Assembly (NCBI RefSeq): GCF_001427125.1
Contig: NZ_LMGK01000021.1
Location: 288,654-352,653, forward strand
Reading direction: 5' to 3'
Origin: Pseudomonas sp. Root562
GTDB taxonomy: Bacteria; Pseudomonadota; Gammaproteobacteria; Pseudomonadales; Pseudomonadaceae
Length of the DNA: 64,000 bases
Shown here: positions 43,775 through 52,804 of the stretch, in pieces
How positions within the stretch are numbered: position 1 is the first letter of the stretch
Layout of the letters: each line of letters opens with the position of its first letter
The notes under the pieces: generated by a model
The model's input: the letters and a program-made list of their open reading frames with translations, nothing else
What the model was told of the DNA's origin: nothing
Databases searched by the model: none
Translations under genes and position numbers: made by a program

Positions 43775-45637
43775 ATGGCCCTACTGCAGATCGCCGAACC
43801 CGGCCAAAGTCCTCAACCGCACCAGCGTCGTCTGGCTGTGGGGATCGACTTGGGCACTACCAATTCGCTGGTCGCTGCATTGCGCAGTGGTCTTTCCGAG
43901 CCGCTTGCCGACGCAGAGGGGCGGGTCATCCTGCCGTCTGCCGTGCGCTATCACGCTGATCGCGTCGAAGTGGGCGAGTCCGCCAAACTGGCGGCCGCTA
44001 CCGATCCCCTGAACACTGTGCTGTCGGTCAAACGCTTGATGGGTCGTGGTCTGTCCGACGTCAAGCAATTGGGCGACCAGCTGCCGTACCGCTTTGTCGG
44101 CGGCGAGTCGCACATGCCGTTCATCGACACGATCCAGGGCCCGAAAAGCCCGGTCGAAGTCTCCGCCGATATCCTCAAGGTCCTGCGTCAGCGCGCTGAA
44201 GCGACCCTCGGTGGCGAACTGGTCGGTGCGGTGATCACCGTTCCGGCCTATTTCGACGATGCGCAGCGTCAAGCGACCAAGGATGCGGCCAAGCTGGCCG
44301 GTCTGAATGTGCTGCGTTTGCTCAACGAGCCGACCGCAGCTGCTGTGGCTTACGGCCTGGACCAGCACGCCGAAGGCCTGGTCGCCATTTACGACCTGGG
44401 CGGCGGTACCTTCGATATTTCGATTCTGCGCCTGACCGGCGGTGTTTTCGAAGTGCTGGCCACTGGCGGCGACAGTGCCCTGGGCGGCGATGACTTCGAC
44501 CATGCCATCGCTGGCTGGATCATCGAGAGCGCCGGCTTGTCCGCCGATCTCGATCCGGGCGCGCAACGCAATTTGCTGCAAACCGCCTGTGCCGCAAAAG
44601 AAGCGCTGACCGGTGCTGCGGCTGTCGAAGTCACGTATGGCGACTGGAAAGCCGAGCTGACCCGCGAAGCGTTCAATGCGCTGATCGAGCCGATGGTTGC
44701 ACGCAGTCTGAAAGCCTGCCGCCGCGCTGTTCGCGATTCCGGTATCGAACTGGAAGACGTGCATGCCGTGGTCATGGTCGGTGGTTCGACTCGCGTTCCC
44801 CGCGTACGCGAAGCCGTCGCCGAAGCCTTCGGTCGCCAACCTCTGACTGAAATCGACCCGGATCAAGTGGTAGCCATTGGTGCTGCGATCCAGGCCGATA
44901 CCCTGGCCGGCAACAAGCGTGACGGCGGCGAATTGCTGCTGCTGGACGTGATTCCGTTGTCCCTGGGGTTGGAAACCATGGGCGGCCTGATGGAGAAGGT
45001 GATTCCACGCAATACCACCATCCCCGTCGCTCGTGCACAGGACTTCACCACTTATAAAGACGGCCAGTCGGCCATGGCGATCCACGTGTTGCAGGGCGAG
45101 CGCGAGCTGATCAGCGACTGCCGTTCCCTGGCACGCTTCGAGCTGCGCGGTATTCCAGCGATGGTTGCCGGTGCAGCGAAGATTCGCGTGACTTTCCAGG
45201 TCGATGCCGACGGTCTGCTCAGTGTCTCGGCTCGCGAGCTGGGTTCGGGCGTTGAGGCGAGCATTCAGGTCAAGCCGTCCTACGGCCTGACCGACGGCGA
45301 AATCGCCAAAATGCTCAAGGACTCGTTCCAGCACGCCAATGACGACAAGGTTGCCCGCGTGCTGCGTGAGCAGCAGGTCGATGCCCAGCGCCTGATCGAA
45401 GCGGTGCAGGCGGCTCTGGAAGCTGACGGCGAGCGTTTGCTCGACGCCGAAGAGCGCATGGTCATCGATGCGCAGGTGCAGGAACTGACTGAACTGATGA
45501 AAGGTACCGATGGTTATGCCATCGAGCAGCAGACCAAGCGTCTGTCGCAAGTGACCGATGCCTTTGCTGCCCGCCGCCTGGACTCGACGGTGAAAGCCGC
45601 GCTGGCGGGGCGCAACCTGAATGAGATTGAGGAATAA
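43775..45637 (+). CDS. hscA: Fe-S assembly chaperone HscA
   Basis: A 620-residue Hsp70 specialised for IscU. Standard motif order: phosphate-1 VGIDLGTTNSLVA near 23, VPAYFDDAQRQATKDAA near 151, EPTAAAVAYG, phosphate-2 YDLGGGTFDISIL near 204, and VVMVGGSTRVP near 331, then the substrate-binding part. This normal layout is a useful internal contrast to the permuted protein at 27.6-30.4 kb. Confidence 0.97.
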   Translation: MALLQIAEPGQSPQPHQRRLAVGIDLGTTNSLVAALRSGLSEPLADAEGRVILPSAVRYHADRVEVGESAKLAAATDPLNTVLSVKRLMGRGLSDVKQLGDQLPYRFVGGESHMPFIDTIQGPKSPVEVSADILKVLRQRAEATLGGELVGAVITVPAYFDDAQRQATKDAAKLAGLNVLRLLNEPTAAAVAYGLDQHAEGLVAIYDLGGGTFDISILRLTGGVFEVLATGGDSALGGDDFDHAIAGWIIESAGLSADLDPGAQRNLLQTACAAKEALTGAAAVEVTYGDWKAELTREAFNALIEPMVARSLKACRRAVRDSGIELEDVHAVVMVGGSTRVPRVREAVAEAFGRQPLTEIDPDQVVAIGAAIQADTLAGNKRDGGELLLLDVIPLSLGLETMGGLMEKVIPRNTTIPVARAQDFTTYKDGQSAMAIHVLQGERELISDCRSLARFELRGIPAMVAGAAKIRVTFQVDADGLLSVSARELGSGVEASIQVKPSYGLTDGEIAKMLKDSFQHANDDKVARVLREQQVDAQRLIEAVQAALEADGERLLDAEERMVIDAQVQELTELMKGTDGYAIEQQTKRLSQVTDAFAARRLDSTVKAALAGRNLNEIEE

Positions 45638-45639
45638 CG

Positions 45640-45981
45640 ATGCCGCAGGTCATTTTTCTGCCACACGAGAAGTTCTGCCCTGAAGGCATGGTAGTCGAGG
45701 CCGAACCCGGCATCTCGATTCTCGAACTGGCCCACGAGCACCACATCGAGATGGAAAGCGCTTGCGGTGGCGTTTGCGCCTGCACCACCTGCCACTGCAT
45801 CATCCGCGAGGGTTTCGACTCGCTGGAAGAGGCCGATGAGCTGGAAGAAGACTACCTCGACAAGGCCTGGGGTCTTGAGCGTGAGTCCCGCCTGGGGTGC
45901 CAGGCCAAGGTCGGTACCGAAGACCTGACCGTCGAAATTCCGAAATACTCGCTCAACCACGCAGCCGAAGCGCCGCATTGA
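45640..45981 (+). CDS. fdx: ISC-type [2Fe-2S] ferredoxin
   Basis: A 113-residue adrenodoxin-type ferredoxin. Cluster ligands are in ESACGGVCACTTCHC (near 42-51) and LGCQAKV (near 87). It is 2 bases after hscA and supplies electrons to the Isc machinery. Confidence 0.97.
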   Translation: MPQVIFLPHEKFCPEGMVVEAEPGISILELAHEHHIEMESACGGVCACTTCHCIIREGFDSLEEADELEEDYLDKAWGLERESRLGCQAKVGTEDLTVEIPKYSLNHAAEAPH

Positions 45982-45995
45982 TTCAAGGAATTGTC

Positions 45996-46196
45996 ATGAG
46001 TCTCAAGTGGACTGATGTGCTGGAAATCGCCATCCAGCTGGCTGAAAGCAAGCCCGATGTGGACCCTATGTCGGTCAACTTCGTCGATCTGCGCAAATGG
46101 GTGATGGAATTGCCCGAGTTCGACGACAAGCCTGAGCATTGTGGCGAGAAGATCCTGGAGGCCATTCAGGCCCACTGGATCGAAGAACGCGACTGA
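45996..46196 (+). CDS. iscX: Fe-S assembly protein IscX
   Basis: A 66-residue acidic protein (MSLKWTDVLEIAIQLAES … DLRKWVMELPEFDD) that binds IscS and iron in enterics. The ATG at 45996 has AAGGAA upstream; the frame is open back into fdx. Last gene of the isc operon. Confidence 0.96.
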   Translation: MSLKWTDVLEIAIQLAESKPDVDPMSVNFVDLRKWVMELPEFDDKPEHCGEKILEAIQAHWIEERD

Positions 46197-46225
46197 GCCA
46201 CGCTGCAGGTTAGGCAATACCCAAG

Positions 46226-46255
46226 AACCCGCGTATAATTCGCGGGTTTAATTTT
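46226..46255 (+). terminator. isc terminator hairpin with an embedded TATAAT
   Basis: 8-bp stem aacccgcg / cgcgggtt followed by taattttt. The 7-base loop is tataatt, a perfect -10 hexamer (46234-46239) lying 51 bases before the ndk ATG. No good -35 is seen (taggca at 17-base spacing). Confidence 0.7.
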
Positions 46256-46284
46256 TCGCAAATTACCGTTTCTGGAGTTACACC

Positions 46285-46710
46285 ATGGCTGTTCAACGTA
46301 CTTTCTCCATCATCAAGCCTGACGCCGTTGCTAAAAACGTGATCGGCAAGATCACCACTCGCTTCGAAGACGCTGGCCTGCGCGTTGTAGCTTCGAAACT
46401 GAAGCAACTGTCCAAAGCCGAAGCCGAAGGCTTCTACGCTGAGCACAGCGCTCGTGGTTTCTTCGGTGACCTGGTTGCCTTCATGACTTCCGGTCCGGTT
46501 GTCGTTCAGGTTCTGGAAGGCGAAAACGCTATCGCTCGCAACCGTGAGCTGATGGGCGCTACCAACCCTAAAGAAGCAGCTCCTGGCACCATCCGTGCTG
46601 ACTTCGCTGAATCGATCGACGCCAACGCTGTTCACGGTTCGGACTCCGAAGCCGCTGCTGCTCGCGAAATCGCATACTTCTTCGCAGCTACTGAAGTAAC
46701 CACTCGCTAA
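46285..46710 (+). CDS. ndk: Nucleoside-diphosphate kinase
   Basis: A 141-residue enzyme that balances NTP pools. The start AVQRTFSIIKPDAVAKNVIG, the MTSGPVVVQVLEGENAI block (near 71), RELMGATNP, and the catalytic His in NAVHGSDSEAAAAREI (about 117) are plain. Codon use is highly biased, which fits strong expression. Confidence 0.98.
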   Translation: MAVQRTFSIIKPDAVAKNVIGKITTRFEDAGLRVVASKLKQLSKAEAEGFYAEHSARGFFGDLVAFMTSGPVVVQVLEGENAIARNRELMGATNPKEAAPGTIRADFAESIDANAVHGSDSEAAAAREIAYFFAATEVTTR

Positions 46711-46739
46711 GCATTGGCTTAAAGAGTGAAGGTGAATCC

Positions 46740-47882
46740 ATGACTACATCGACTGTAAAAACCAACCTGCTGGGGCTGACTCAACAGGAAATGGAAAAAT
46801 TCTTCGACTCGATCGGGGAGAAGCGTTTCCGTGCCGGTCAGGTAATGAAATGGATTCACCACTTTGGCGTCGATGATTTCGACGCCATGACGAACGTCAG
46901 CAAGGCCTTGCGCGAAAAGCTCAAGGCTGTTGCTGAGGTCCGTGGTCCGGAAGTGGTCAGCGAGGACATCTCCAGCGACGGCACCCGTAAGTGGGTGGTG
47001 CGCGTGGCGTCCGGCAGCTGCGTCGAGACCGTGTACATTCCCCAGGGCAAGCGCGGCACCTTGTGCGTTTCGTCCCAGGCAGGCTGTGCCCTGGATTGCA
47101 GTTTCTGCTCCACCGGCAAGCAAGGCTTCAATAGCAACCTCACTGCCGCCGAAGTCATCGGCCAGGTGTGGATTGCCAACAAATCCTTTGGCAGCGTCCC
47201 GGCGACCGTCGACCGTGCCATCACCAACGTGGTGATGATGGGCATGGGTGAGCCGCTGCTGAACTTCGACAACGTCATCGCTGCCATGCACCTGATGATG
47301 GATGACCTGGGCTACGGCATTTCCAAGCGCCGCGTGACCCTGTCGACCTCCGGCGTGGTGCCGATGATCGATGAGCTGTCCAAGCACATCGACGTCTCCC
47401 TGGCGTTGTCCCTGCACGCACCGAATGACGCATTGCGTAACCAATTGGTGCCGATCAACAAGAAATATCCGCTTAAGATGCTCCTCGAGTCGTGCCAGCG
47501 CTACATGTCGTCCCTGGGCGAGAAGCGCGTGCTGACCATCGAGTACACCTTGCTCAAGGACGTCAACGACAAGGTCGAGCACGCGGTCGAGATGATCGAG
47601 TTGCTGAAGAACATTCCGTGCAAGATCAACCTGATCCCGTTCAACCCGTTCCCGCATTCCGGGTACGAGCGGCCGAGCAACAACGCTATCCGCCGGTTCC
47701 AGGATCAGCTTCATCATGCCGGCTTCAATGTCACCGTCCGCACCACCCGTGGTGAAGACATCGACGCCGCCTGTGGTCAGTTGGTAGGGCAGGTGCTGGA
47801 TCGCACCCGTCGCAGCGAACGTTATATCGCCGTGCGTGAACTCAGCGCCGACAACGATATGGCGCAGAACGCCGCGAAATAA
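46740..47882 (+). CDS. rlmN: Dual-specificity 23S rRNA/tRNA adenine-C2 methyltransferase RlmN
   Basis: A 380-residue radical-SAM enzyme that methylates A2503 of 23S rRNA and A37 of some tRNAs. The radical-SAM box is CALDCSFCSTGKQGF (near 117), GMGEPLLNFDNV follows (near 164), and the C-terminal TVRTTRGEDIDAACGQL carries the methylated Cys. It uses a [4Fe-4S] cluster supplied by the neighbouring Isc system. Confidence 0.97.
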   Translation: MTTSTVKTNLLGLTQQEMEKFFDSIGEKRFRAGQVMKWIHHFGVDDFDAMTNVSKALREKLKAVAEVRGPEVVSEDISSDGTRKWVVRVASGSCVETVYIPQGKRGTLCVSSQAGCALDCSFCSTGKQGFNSNLTAAEVIGQVWIANKSFGSVPATVDRAITNVVMMGMGEPLLNFDNVIAAMHLMMDDLGYGISKRRVTLSTSGVVPMIDELSKHIDVSLALSLHAPNDALRNQLVPINKKYPLKMLLESCQRYMSSLGEKRVLTIEYTLLKDVNDKVEHAVEMIELLKNIPCKINLIPFNPFPHSGYERPSNNAIRRFQDQLHHAGFNVTVRTTRGEDIDAACGQLVGQVLDRTRRSERYIAVRELSADNDMAQNAAK

Positions 47883-47898
47883 CCAAGAGAGGATCTCT

Positions 47899-48657
47899 AT
47901 GTCCCTGCGCTTTGCGCTGCTTTTGCTGTTGGCCAGCCTGTGTGCTGGCTGCGTGCTTTCGGGCGATTACAACCCGATGAAGACCAGCAAAGGCCGTGAT
48001 GAAGCGCGGGCCGCCTATGTGCAACTGGGCATTGGTTACCTGCAGCAAGGCATGACCGAGCGCGCCAAGGTCCCGTTGAAAAAAGCGCTGGAACTCGACA
48101 GCGCCGACCCTGATGCCAATGCTGCGCTGGGGCTGGTGTTTCAGGCCGAAATGGAGCCCGAGCTGGCCGACGAGCATTTTCGCAAAGCGCTGTCTTCTCG
48201 TCCCGCCGACGCGCGAATCCTCAATAATTACGGCAGCTTTCTGTTCGAGCAAAAACGCTATAAAGAAGCCTACGAGCGCTTCGAGCAGGCCGCCGCCGAT
48301 ACCCTGTATCCTGAGCGTTCGCGAGTGTTCGAGAACCTGGGCATGACGGCTTCAATGCTCGGCCAGCGTGAGTTGGCCCAGCAGCAACTGGAAAAAGCCT
48401 TGCGTTTGAACCGCCAACAACCACGCGCATTGCTGGAAATGGCTGAGTTGTCTTACGAAGACAGGCATTATGTGCCCGCGCGTGACTATTACGACCGTTT
48501 TAGCCAGCTCACAGAGCAAAATGCACGTAGTCTATTGCTCGGCGTTCGGCTGGCAAAAGTGTTTGAAGATCGCGACAAGGCAGCCAGTTATGGCCTGCAA
48601 TTAAAACGACTCTATCCCGGTACACCGGAATATCAGCAATACCTGTCGGAGCAATGA
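47899..48657 (+). CDS. pilF: Type IV pilus biogenesis/stability lipoprotein PilF (PilW)
   Basis: A 252-residue outer-membrane pilotin for the PilQ secretin. The signal peptide ends in the lipobox LLASLCAGC (Cys 18). Six or so TPR units follow (YVQLGIGYLQQGMTERA; ANAALGLVFQAEMEPELA; LNNYGSFLFEQKRYKEA). The ATG at 47899 has GAGAGGAT upstream. Its stop overlaps the rodZ start. Confidence 0.93.
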   Translation: MSLRFALLLLLASLCAGCVLSGDYNPMKTSKGRDEARAAYVQLGIGYLQQGMTERAKVPLKKALELDSADPDANAALGLVFQAEMEPELADEHFRKALSSRPADARILNNYGSFLFEQKRYKEAYERFEQAAADTLYPERSRVFENLGMTASMLGQRELAQQQLEKALRLNRQQPRALLEMAELSYEDRHYVPARDYYDRFSQLTEQNARSLLLGVRLAKVFEDRDKAASYGLQLKRLYPGTPEYQQYLSEQ

Positions 48658-49694
48658 TGAAAGCGGCGCATCCCGAAGTTGTAGCAGCGAATCGCGTTAA
48701 CCCCGGTGAGACCTTGCGCCAGGCCCGCGAAAGCAATGGCTGGTCGCTGGCCGAAGTGGCTCTCAAGCTCAACCTCACCGTCAATTCCCTGAGCAATCTG
48801 GAAGCCGGTGAGTTCGACAAGCTGCCTGGGCACACCTTCGCCCGTGGCTATATTCGCGCCTATGCCAAATTGCTCGGCATGGACCAGGCCGTTCTGGTTC
48901 AGCAATTCGACCAATCCACCGGTACCGACTCCCAAGGCAGCAGCGTACATAGCCTGGGTCGAATCGAAGAGCCGGTGCGGGTTTCCCATACCATTTTGCG
49001 CATCGTCAGCCTGTTGTTGCTGGTGGCGGTGATTGGCGGTGGTTTTGTCTGGTGGCAGGATCAAACCTCGTTGCGCACCAAGGACCTGATCGGCCTCACT
49101 CCGGAACACGTTGAAGTCGAAGGCGCCGATGGCACCACCCAGATTCATCCGCTGGATGAGCCGGAAGACCAGGCTGTGGCGCAAGGGCAGGCCGAAGGCG
49201 AGACTGCTCTGGCATTGCCGCAGGCCGAAACCTCGGCTGAGGTGCCGGCTGAAACCCCGGCAACCGCACCCGCTGCTCCGACTGCTACAACGCCTGCCGC
49301 GCCTGCGCATAATGCCGCCCCGGTTGTCGCCACACCGGCTACACCGGCCACGCCAGCCCCTGCAGTCCCTGTCGTTCCAGCGCCGGTCGTGACTGCCCCG
49401 GTCGTGCCGAGCACGCCAGCACCCGCCCCGGTTGCTGCGGCTCCTGTTGCCGGTCAAGGCCAGGTGCAAATTCAGTTCACGGCTGATTGCTGGACGCAAG
49501 TGACCGACGGTAGCGGTAAAGTGCTGTTCAGTGGTCTCAAGCGTAAAGGCGACAATGTTTCCGTCAGCGGCAAACCGCCGTTCGCTGTACGTCTGGGTTA
49601 TGCCCGTGGCGCGCAGGTCAATTACAACGGTCAGGCGGTTGATGTTGCTCCGTTCACCAGTGGCGAGACTGCTCGCCTGAAGTTGGGTCAATAA
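48654..49694 (+). CDS. rodZ: Cytoskeletal protein RodZ
   Basis: A 346-residue bitopic protein that ties MreB to the membrane. A HTH at 18-85 (ETLRQARESNGWSLAEVALK), one TM helix at about 116-136 (LRIVSLLLLVAVIGGGFVWW), a long Ala/Pro/Thr linker (about 180-262), and a C-terminal DUF4115 beta domain (QIQFTADCWTQVTDGSGK). Two adjacent ATGs at 48654 and 48657; either is possible. ispG follows after 3 bases. Confidence 0.94.
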   Translation: MMKAAHPEVVAANRVNPGETLRQARESNGWSLAEVALKLNLTVNSLSNLEAGEFDKLPGHTFARGYIRAYAKLLGMDQAVLVQQFDQSTGTDSQGSSVHSLGRIEEPVRVSHTILRIVSLLLLVAVIGGGFVWWQDQTSLRTKDLIGLTPEHVEVEGADGTTQIHPLDEPEDQAVAQGQAEGETALALPQAETSAEVPAETPATAPAAPTATTPAAPAHNAAPVVATPATPATPAPAVPVVPAPVVTAPVVPSTPAPAPVAAAPVAGQGQVQIQFTADCWTQVTDGSGKVLFSGLKRKGDNVSVSGKPPFAVRLGYARGAQVNYNGQAVDVAPFTSGETARLKLGQ

Positions 49695-49697
49695 GTC

Positions 49698-50807
49698 ATG
49701 CACGGCGAATCTCCAATCAAACGTCGCGAATCGCGCAAGATCTGGGTCGGTAACGTTCCTGTTGGCGGCGATGCGCCCATCGCTGTGCAGAGCATGACCA
49801 ACAGCGATACCAACGATGTCGCGGCCACCGTTGCCCAGATCAATCGTCTGGAAGCGGCCGGTGTCGACATCGTGCGGGTTTCCGTCCCGGACATGGACGC
49901 TGCCGAAGCGTTCGGCAAGATCAAGCAACTGGTCAAAGTACCTTTGGTTGCCGACATCCACTTCGATTACCGGATCGCATTGCGCGTAGCCGAACTCGGC
50001 GTCGACTGCCTGCGAATCAACCCGGGCAACATCGGTCGTGAAGACCGCGTGCGTGCGGTGGTTGATGCTGCCCGCGATCGCGGGATTCCGATCCGCATCG
50101 GCGTCAACGCCGGTTCCCTGGAAAAAGACCTGCAAAAGAAATACGGCGAGCCGACCCCGGCTGCACTGGTCGAATCGGCCTTGCGCCACGTCGAGCACCT
50201 TGAACGCCTGAACTTCCAGGACTTCAAGGTCAGCGTGAAAGCCTCCGACGTGTTCATGGCTGTCGAAGCCTACCGCCTGCTGGCCAAGGAAATCGTCCAG
50301 CCGCTGCACCTGGGCATCACCGAAGCCGGTGGTTTGCGCTCCGGCACAGTGAAATCTGCCGTGGGCCTCGGTATGCTGCTCGCCGAAGGGATTGGCGATA
50401 CTATCCGCATCTCGTTGGCGGCCGACCCGGTCGAGGAAGTGAAGGTCGGCTACGACATTCTCAAATCCCTGCACCTGCGTTCCCGTGGCATCAACTTCAT
50501 CGCCTGCCCGAGCTGCTCGCGGCAGAACTTTGATGTGGTCAAGACCATGAACGAGCTGGAAGGGCGTCTCGAAGACTTGCTGGTGCCGCTGGATGTCGCG
50601 GTCATCGGATGCGTGGTCAACGGTCCGGGTGAAGCCAAGGAAGCCCATATCGGCTTGACTGGCGGCACGCCGAACCTGATCTACATCGACGGCAAGCCGT
50701 CGCAGAAACTGACGAATGACAATCTGGTGGATGAGCTTGAACGCTTGATCCGCCAGAAAGCGGCCGAAAAGGTCGAAGCTGACGCTGCCGTTATTGCGCG
50801 CGGCTGA
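49698..50807 (+). CDS. ispG: 4-hydroxy-3-methylbut-2-en-1-yl diphosphate synthase
   Basis: A 369-residue [4Fe-4S] enzyme of the MEP isoprenoid pathway. GGDAPIAVQSMTNSDTNDV at the start, the TIM-barrel blocks VADIHFDYRIAL and RINPGNIG, and the cluster Cys in CPSCSRQNFDV (near 269) and GCVVNGPGEAKEA (near 304). Confidence 0.98.
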   Translation: MHGESPIKRRESRKIWVGNVPVGGDAPIAVQSMTNSDTNDVAATVAQINRLEAAGVDIVRVSVPDMDAAEAFGKIKQLVKVPLVADIHFDYRIALRVAELGVDCLRINPGNIGREDRVRAVVDAARDRGIPIRIGVNAGSLEKDLQKKYGEPTPAALVESALRHVEHLERLNFQDFKVSVKASDVFMAVEAYRLLAKEIVQPLHLGITEAGGLRSGTVKSAVGLGMLLAEGIGDTIRISLAADPVEEVKVGYDILKSLHLRSRGINFIACPSCSRQNFDVVKTMNELEGRLEDLLVPLDVAVIGCVVNGPGEAKEAHIGLTGGTPNLIYIDGKPSQKLTNDNLVDELERLIRQKAAEKVEADAAVIARG

Positions 50808-50829
50808 CGAACGAATTTAAGGATTTATA

Positions 50830-52119
50830 GTGAGCAAGTCTCTGCAAGCCATTCGTGGCATGAACGACATCCTGCCCGAACAGACACCCCTGTGGCGTCA
50901 TTTCGAAGGCACCGTTTCGCGTTTGCTGGATAACTACGGTTACAAGCAGATCCGCATGCCGATCGTCGAGTTCACCGAGCTGTTCAAGCGCTCCATCGGT
51001 GAAGTGACCGACATCGTCGAAAAAGAGATGTACACCTTCGACGACCGTAACGGCGATTCCCTGACGCTGCGTCCTGAAGGCACGGCGGCGTGTGTGCGTG
51101 CAGTGCTCGAGCACGGCATCACTGGCGGTGGCCAGGTACAGAAACTCTGGTACATCGGCCCGATGTTCCGCCACGAGCGTCCGCAGAAAGGCCGTTATCG
51201 CCAGTTCCACCAGATCGGTGTCGAAGTGTTCAACCTCGACGGTCCGGACATCGATGCCGAGCTGATCGTGCTGACCTGGCGCCTGTGGGGTGAGCTGGGC
51301 ATCCGTGATGCGGTCAAGCTCGAACTCAACAGCCTGGGCACCAGCGAGTCCCGTGGTCGTTATCGCGAAGCACTGGTCGAGTTCCTGTCCGGGCACCTGG
51401 ACAAGCTGGACGAAGACAGCCAGCGCCGCCTGAAGACCAATCCGCTGCGGGTCCTGGACACCAAGAACGCCGACACACAGGCGATTCTGGTCGATGCGCC
51501 GAAGATGGCCGACTACCTCGACGATGACTCTCGCGTGCACTTCGAGGGCCTCAAGGCTCGCCTGGACGCCGCCGGCATTCCTTATGTGATCAACCCGAAG
51601 CTGGTTCGCGGGCTGGACTACTACAGCAAGACCGTTTTCGAATGGGTCACCGACAAACTCGGCGCCCAGGGCACCGTGTGTGCCGGTGGTCGTTACGACG
51701 GCCTGGTCGAGCAGATGGGCGGCAAGCCTACTGCCGGCGTCGGTTTCGCCATGGGCATCGAGCGTCTGGTGCTGTTGCTGGAAACCCTGGAGCAGATCCC
51801 GGCTGAGATCGCCCGTCAGGTCGACGTCTACCTCTGCGCCTTCGGCGAAGAAGCCGAACTGGCCGGCCTGGCCCTGGCAGAACGTGTGCGCGATCAATTA
51901 CCCAACCTGCGTCTGCAAGTGAATGCTGGCGCCGGCAGTTTCAAAAGCCAGTTCAAGAAAGCCGACAAGAGCGGTGCGCTGTATGCATTGATCCTCGGCG
52001 ACGACGAGATGGCCCAGCAAGTGGTAGGTTTCAAACCCCTGCGTGGCCAGGGCGAACAACAAAGCATTGCCTGGGATGCGCTTGCGGATCACCTGGCCAC
52101 CTGCGTCGTGCAGGGTTGA
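50830..52119 (+). CDS. hisS: Histidyl-tRNA synthetase
   Basis: A 429-residue class II synthetase, GTG start at 50830 with AAGGATTTA upstream. RGMNDILPEQTPLWRHFE at the start, motif 2 region MFRHERPQKGRYRQFHQIG near 111, the histidine-A RGLDYYSKTVFEW block near 259, and motif 3 GVGFAMGIERLVLLL near 306. Confidence 0.98.
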   Translation: MSKSLQAIRGMNDILPEQTPLWRHFEGTVSRLLDNYGYKQIRMPIVEFTELFKRSIGEVTDIVEKEMYTFDDRNGDSLTLRPEGTAACVRAVLEHGITGGGQVQKLWYIGPMFRHERPQKGRYRQFHQIGVEVFNLDGPDIDAELIVLTWRLWGELGIRDAVKLELNSLGTSESRGRYREALVEFLSGHLDKLDEDSQRRLKTNPLRVLDTKNADTQAILVDAPKMADYLDDDSRVHFEGLKARLDAAGIPYVINPKLVRGLDYYSKTVFEWVTDKLGAQGTVCAGGRYDGLVEQMGGKPTAGVGFAMGIERLVLLLETLEQIPAEIARQVDVYLCAFGEEAELAGLALAERVRDQLPNLRLQVNAGAGSFKSQFKKADKSGALYALILGDDEMAQQVVGFKPLRGQGEQQSIAWDALADHLATCVVQG

Positions 52120-52161
52120 AGCTGTCTTAAACAGCCGAATTAGCGATTAAGGAGTATTGGG

Positions 52162-52803
52162 GTGTCGAGTACCGAAGACGAAAATTTGGCGGATTTGAAG
52201 GATTGGTGGTCACGCAACGGCAAGCCCCTGGTCACTGGTGGCCTGTTGGCGCTGGTCATCGTGTTCGGCTGGCAGGCGTTCCAGAAGTATCAGAGCAACC
52301 AGTCGCAAGGCGCCTCGATGCTCTATCAGCAATTGCTGGAAACCACGCTGACGCCTGACGGCAAGCCTGATGCGGCGCGTGTTTCCGATCTGGCCGGCAA
52401 GCTCAACAGCGAATTCGCCGGCAGCGCCTACGCGCAGTACGGCAGCCTGTTCGTGGCGAAAGTCGCGGTCGACAGCGGCAAGCTCGATGACGCAGCCAGC
52501 GAACTGAAAGCCATTGTTGCCAAGCCTGCCAACCCGGCGCTGGGCGAAATCGCCCGTCAACGCCTGGCTCAGGTGCTGGCCGCGCAGAACAAGGTCGATG
52601 AAGCCCTGAAACTGCTCGAAGGCGATGCCGACAAGGCGTTCCTGGCCACTCGTGAAGAACTCAAGGGTGACCTGCTGGTGCAGTTGGGTCGTACCGATGA
52701 AGCACACGCGGCGTATCAAAAAGCCAAGGCGGCACTGTCGGATGAAGCGGCGGTCGGTGGCCTACAAATCAAGCTGGACGACCTGGCCAAAGGGGATGCG
52801 TGA
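52162..52803 (+). CDS. YfgM-family tetratricopeptide protein (SecYEG-associated)
   Basis: A 213-residue inner-membrane protein, GTG start with AAGGAG upstream. A short cytosolic end (DENLADLKDWWSRNGKP), one TM helix (VTGGLLALVIVFGWQAFQKYQ, about 24-44), and a periplasmic TPR-like part (YAQYGSLFVAKVAVDSG … AQVLAAQNKVDEALKLLEGD). It lies between hisS and bamB as in other gammaproteobacteria. YfgM homologues help periplasmic chaperone hand-off at SecYEG. Confidence 0.92.
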   Translation: MSSTEDENLADLKDWWSRNGKPLVTGGLLALVIVFGWQAFQKYQSNQSQGASMLYQQLLETTLTPDGKPDAARVSDLAGKLNSEFAGSAYAQYGSLFVAKVAVDSGKLDDAASELKAIVAKPANPALGEIARQRLAQVLAAQNKVDEALKLLEGDADKAFLATREELKGDLLVQLGRTDEAHAAYQKAKAALSDEAAVGGLQIKLDDLAKGDA

Positions 52804-52804
52804 C

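Noticed and set aside
48633..50648. 671-residue minus-strand frame opposite rodZ and ispG
   Set aside because: Crosses two certain genes, and includes the antisense of the Ala/Pro linker; no real domain.
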